From NCBI GenBank assembly GCA_030142905.1, contig JASJOG010000045.1, forward strand, positions 1,342,501-1,406,500: a stretch of 64,000 bases of DNA, read 5' to 3'. Shown here piece by piece: positions 48,801 through 54,800 of this stretch. The stretch comes from Heliopora coerulea. Taxonomy: Eukaryota; Cnidaria; Anthozoa; Scleralcyonacea; Helioporidae. How positions within the stretch are numbered: position 1 is the first letter of the stretch; each line of letters opens with the position of its first letter. Below the pieces are notes generated by a model. The model worked only from the letters and a program-made list of their open reading frames with translations, had not been told where the DNA came from and did no database searches. The position numbers were made by a program, and so were the translations under genes.

Positions 48801-51800
48801 GGCAATTTGTAGTGGCGTACCCAGTAGGGGGCCATGGGGTCTTGTCCTCCTAGCTATGATCGTTCCAAAACCGTCGGTACATCCGAGTAAACCGTCGGTA
48901 CATCTCTGGAGAAACAGTCCAGTAACATTTTTAAGCCAAGTTCTCTCTAACTGCTTAAAAAAGGTTCCGACGATTTCTAGTTGAATTTTTTGAGTTACTG
49001 ATTTACTTTAACGACATGGATTATTAAAGTTATGTTGAACTTATCCTAACATTCTCTCGCTTTTGTTGCAATGTTTTTGTATGAACTGTGGAGATAGCAA
49101 TGTGGAAAAAAAAGAAGAGAAAAGGTTCATGAATTCAACCTGTGTAACAATACTACGTCACCAATGTGTCCATTAAGTTAATGAACACTGTAATGGAAAC
49201 TACAAGAGTATGTCTTACACAGTTCTTCGATTATGTGGCCCCCATTCAACAGCGCGGACTTGGTTGCGCCACTGTGATTATGGGTAGCTCGAAGTTTGAA
49301 ATTAGGCTATTGATGATGCTTTTATTTTGTCAGCTTTGTGTTGATGCTTTCGTAAGCGTCACTTACCTAACTTAACTTGAATTAAATACAGAATTTTGTA
49401 TGCTTCTCTGGGAAATTTCACAACAAGTGTTTTAAAGCGTAGTTGTTTCAACATTTCATTTGGAAAAAGGTGGAGGGACTAAAGCCCCCGCAGCCCCCCC
49501 AGCTCCGCCGTCCCTGCTTTTACTTCGTATCGACTGTATACGAAGCAGCGAGCATTATACCTTTCAAAGTTTGCTAATCTACGCGTGATCTGAAACACTA
49601 AATGAGATACGAAACGAATCTCGCAATAGCTCTTCTTTGTTTGCCATTGTCGAATACTGCGTCAGTTCAATATCCCAGATATCAATATTAATAATCATAT
49701 CCTAAACTAGTTAGGAAATAAAATTTACCCACTCAAGGCGACGTTGAAGCGAGCGAATTAAAGGTCTCGTCGCCTTTATTTCGCGCTATTATTCGAGTAT
49801 TCGACGTATTGGGTAAAACATTGTCCCAGATGCCCCAGTTTACAAGTGATAAGTTTGATCACAGTTTGATTGATATAATAGCACTTAAGATGATCCTCCT
49901 TCGAAGGTCGTCTTTTTAATTGCTTTCGAAAATGCAGATGACAGATGTTGGCTGTATAAAAAAAATTGAATAGTCATGATTACTGCTCTATTATGTGCGC
50001 GGGAAGTTACGGTACCTACGTTTTAGTCTCCCGACCAAAGCACGAGTGGCATATGCAACAGCGTGGTTTTGAGAGTAATTTGGAAAATACACGCTTGAGT
50101 GAGTTTTCTGCAAGATAGTTAAAATAAAACGAATCCGAAGAACTCGTAAGGAAAAAGGTAAACTAGTGTCGAAGAGATGTAATCCAGTCCAAATTACTGT
50201 TATGGTTTTCCTGCACTGCGTTACCTTAAAATTGAACTACTTTGAGCCAATCAGAATCGAACAACTTTTTCATATAATGAATGTTACCGTCATTACTATC
50301 ATTATCATTAATGTGTATTATCGTAAGAGTTTTATATAAGCTGGCCTTAATGAGCAAGTCGCCCAGAAGGTTTGTTTTTTTATCATTTCTTAAAATAGCA
50401 CTGATAATTCACGAAGAAAACACAAAAGAGATTGCCAATGGCTCCTAATTATCATGTTCTAAATCGGATACAGAATACTAATTATATTTATGAACTTTTC
50501 CCTTCGATTTCTTATGTTAAAATTTACTGAAACCTGTAAAAATGGCAATTTAAATGTATTCATATTTTAAGAAAGATACAATATTGATTATCTCGACAAG
50601 CGAAAAGAGGTCATCGAGAACAAAGTTTTCAAAATAAGAAGAGAAACGCGGCTTAGATGACTTCGAATATTGCGCTATTAAGACGTTTGTGAAGTCGTTT
50701 AATTAATCATCTTTGTCTACTTTAACAGATTTTGCTCTTTTATTAGACTCCCAGCCACGCGCATCGTCAGTTTTCTCTGCCACAGAGCAGTCTGGACAGC
50801 TCTACACAGATACAGCACAAAGGAAACACTCTTGTTTTTTCTCGTTTCAACAACTTGGACAAGTGTTGCTATGTTGAAAATGATACTCATGGAGTCCACC
50901 AAGCTACATTGTTCAAACGTTGTATCATTGAATAAAAAAACAAAGTTTACTAATAGACGGTATGTATAATTACGTCAGTAAGCGCGAAGCGCGCGGTGAA
51001 TTCTGGTCTTAGTAGTAACGCATATGAAAATATTTCAAAATGGCCACTGTTGAAAGCGAGTGTGCTGAGATTCTTTGTCGTCTTTCAGAGACAGTTCAAA
51101 CCAATGAAGACTCTAGTTCTTTTAAGAACTCTTTCACGGGTCTTCAGAGGTTTACCATCCCTGAAAGTAATGGCAAAAGTCCGCTTTCTTCGACGACTAC
51201 GACCAAACGAAGTGGAGGTGCTGGTGGTTTTACGTGTTGTGTTCCTGGATGCTTCACTAATAATAAAAGGAACCCAGAGCTTTCCTTTTACAACTTCCCA
51301 AATGGTAAAAGCAAAGAGTCAGTAGAACGTCGAAAGAAGTGGATCAATCTTATTTCGCGCAAGGATTTCTCTCCAACGACTGGCCACAGAGTCTGCTCTT
51401 TACATTTTCCTGGGGAACGCAAAATCTACATGAACCAACTTCCAACGATTGTTCCCAAAGCCACTAAACCTACTCCAACAAACCCTCGCCCAACGGTCAA
51501 AGCAAGAAATAGAAATCCTCTGGTATCAAACACAAAGCGAGTTTAGCCAAGCAGATGCAGACTTTTTTCTGAACTTAATAATGACCATGATGGCGATTTA
51601 ACTCAAAGACAAGATGAGACTACACCTGCAAGTAAACATGTTGACCCTACAACGTGTTTAAAAGAACAAATGGCTAACCTTTTAGCTATCAATGAAAAGC
51701 TGAAGGTGGAGAATGAGCGATTGAAAGCGGAAAATGAACGCCAAAAGGCTGATATAAAGCTTTGAGACAGCAGTTGGAAGAGCAGGTAAAAGGAAAACAT

Positions 51801-54800
51801 TTTTCAGTTGAATCTTTTAAAACCAGTGATTATCTCTTCAGATTTTACATAGGGCTTCAAGATTACACAACATTTAATTGCACAGCTTCACAAATACTTG
51901 CACAGCTTCACAAATACTTGTATCTTTAATTGAGTAGGGGCACTTAACTTCAATACAGCCAACTGGTATACCACTTTTTACCACAATTCCATCAGGACTG
52001 CAACCCAGCCATGGTCACTTGGGGCTAATGACAAACCCACAACTTCTAACATTAGTATCTTCTTCTTTCAGCATTTCATCTTGGTATTTGAGTATGGCAT
52101 TATTCTCATTCTCTAGGACTCACTGCAGAGGTGCAGGCGCTGTTGTGTTTTGATAATTACCTTGTGTTGTAATTGATCGAACCAGTGATGTTGGATAGGC
52201 CGACTTTCTTTGATTTATCACTTTGCCAAAAACTGAAGCAGTAACTCTCTTTGCACGTTCAACATACCAGCGAGGATCTTTGCTTTCCTCCATGGTCCTC
52301 ATACATACCTCTTTAGCACTGCATACTGTTAGGCCAACTGTTTTTGTCAAAAGTTCTAACTGTTCTTGGCTGTAATTTGATGGAAAATTATAATCATTTG
52401 GCACATTCTTGAAAATTTCATCAATTAGCAGGCTTTCTGGTGTTTGAGAATTCAAACCATTAGGAGATCTGGTATCTTGTTTTCTTCTTTTTCGTGACCG
52501 ACTACAAGATGTCTCAAATAGTTCACACAGTTTATAATTATTTGACTGTAGAGCCTCAGAGAATAATGATGCCCGATTGACCTCTTTGAATGCATTTGCC
52601 ATAGTTTTTATTTCATCTTCTGTCACATTCTGGGCAAAAGGTGGAGTAGCACAATATTTCTCTCTAATCCCTCTAACTGAATACCTTTTGTTCGCTTTGT
52701 TCACAGCTTTTTCAAACAACAGTTCTTCAAATTTAACTGCTCTGTCCAAGGTCTTGGAGCTCTCGGAGGGCACACTCCACTTCTGAAGAAGTTGGGTGCA
52801 TCTGAGTTCCACAGGAATGTGTTGTAATTTAAGATTCTCGAAGTCCAAGATAGTATATAGAAGAGCAGCCACATGTTTGCAGCAACCTCCCTGGCCTGCT
52901 TTGCAGCAACACTTAGCATATTCCACTTCACCATTTACTTGGCTCAAATGGATATAAACAGCATAGCTGGCACTTTTCATTGAGGCACTAACACGCGCCT
53001 TAACCAAAAACAACATTTTCGAGGCTTGAACATTTGGCTTGACAAGAGTGTTCTTCGCATAACCTTCTTTCCACAGTCCATAGCCTTTTTTTCATATTTC
53101 GATAAGCCTTCGGAGCGACCTTATCAGACATTGTACGGCTGTTTTTGACAAGTTTGTTTTCTGGTTTCTCGTGAGTGAACGCCGGCGGTTTCGCTAACGA
53201 TCTAGTCCAACCATGCCCGTCAGCGTTTAGGATATCTGCATTCGTATTCATAGATGTTAGGGGTTGTCGAGAAAACCCAGCACCTCCACTTCGTTTGGTC
53301 GTAGTCGTCGAAGAAAGCGGACTTTTGCCATTACTTTCAGGGATGGTAAACCTCTGAAGACCCGTGAAAGAGTTCTTAGAAGAACTAGAGCCTTCATTGG
53401 TTTGAACTGTCTCTGAAAGACGACAAAGAATCTCAGCAAACTCACTTTCAACAGTGGCCATTTTGAAATATTTTCATATGCGTTACTACTAAGACCAGAA
53501 TTCACCGCGCGCTTCGGGTTTTCTGACGTAATTATGCATACCGTCTATTTATGCATTTTATCCGACTGAATTTATGCACCGTCTGAATCAACGTTGCATT
53601 TCTGTTGAATTATGCTATGAAACTCGTCGCATAATTCCAGACGTCGAATAAAATCAGTTCAGACGTTGCATTTGCGTCGAATAAAATTGGTCCCATCAAA
53701 TACGACGAATTAAATGCAACGGAACTTCTACGTACGAAGTAGACCTAATAAAGGAAGAAAAAACCTTGACCAGTCGACAACTTCAAAAAATATAAGAGAA
53801 AGCAAATTCCGAAAACGAAGGCCATCTTTCAACTTAAGATTTAAGTTAACAAAAGATGAAAACTGTGAAATGGTGATATTTCGATTTTATTGCAAAATCA
53901 TCTTCAGACCAAGTGAACTAACATAAGAGAACCTAAGGTTTATATATACATGGGAAAAGTGATTACATCATTGATGAAGAATTGAGGGAACGCCTACTCT
54001 GTTTACAAATGATTGATTGTGTCAGTAAGTGACAAGTGTTGACGCCTCAGGATGAAATGACAAGATGTCGATATATGAATTATGGATAAACTAAAAGGAA
54101 CTAAATAAAGAGTGAGAGTTCTTTGTTGGCATTAAGACCAGAGTTCAATTGCGGTTTAAGATACTTAATATGTAGAGCTTCCATAAGTAAAAGTTGATTA
54201 GGATTAATAGAATAATTAGAGTAAAGGATCTTACAGTTGTTAAAAATGAGATTGTGCATGGATGAAGTAGCGTCAAAAGAAAAAGGAATATCGTTTAATC
54301 TGTCATATTGTTTGCATAGGTCAACAATGAAATGTGCGTCTTCACATTGAAGAAAGTGTTGTGCAAGTGCACTTGTGTTGTGCTGAGTGGCATGTTCAGA
54401 TAGACGTTTTTGTAAACAACGGTCGGTCTTTCCAATGTAAGATTTGTAAGATTTGGCGCATGACATTGTTTCGAGACCAGATTACATGCCCTGGTTGCGC
54501 CAAATCTTACATTGAAAAGACCGACCGTTGTTTACAAAAACGTCTATCTGAACATGCCACTCAGCACAACACAAGTGCACTTGCACAACACTTTCTTCAA
54601 TGTGAAGACGCACATTTCATTGTTGACCTATGCAAACAATATGACAGATTAAACGATATTCCTTTTTCTTTTGACGCTACTTCATCCATGCACAATCTCA
54701 TTTTTAACAACTGTAAGATCCTTTACTCTAATTATTCTATTAATCCTAATCAACTTTTACTTATGGAAGCTCTACATATTAAGTATCTTAAACCGCAATT

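Larger units (their letters stand above)
50953..53548. mobile_element. Two-gene DNA transposon: THAP gene and SWIM/YqaJ gene, 272-bp inverted repeats
   Basis: The terminal inverted repeats 50953-51224 and 53277-53548 are each 272 bp and nearly identical, starting ATAGACGGTATG. Each contains a likely promoter (upstream AT-rich then CG-rich GCGCGAAGCGCGCGG) and a first coding segment with the same protein start, [18 protein letters not shown]. The left copy leads into a THAP zinc finger on the plus strand; the right leads into a SWIM/YqaJ protein on the minus strand. The genes converge in the middle. Both are interrupted. The superfamily is not certain: THAP domains occur in P and other cut-and-paste transposons. 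The target duplication is unclear (flanks CTA and TTA). Confidence 0.75.

Noticed and set aside
52577..52934. Plus- and minus-strand ORFs inside the SWIM/YqaJ region
   Set aside because: They are alternative-frame shadows of the SWIM/YqaJ frame; no motifs of their own.
54334..54486. N-terminal extension of the plus-strand GIY-YIG ORF
   Set aside because: This part is antisense of the left arm of the palindrome and only open by chance.
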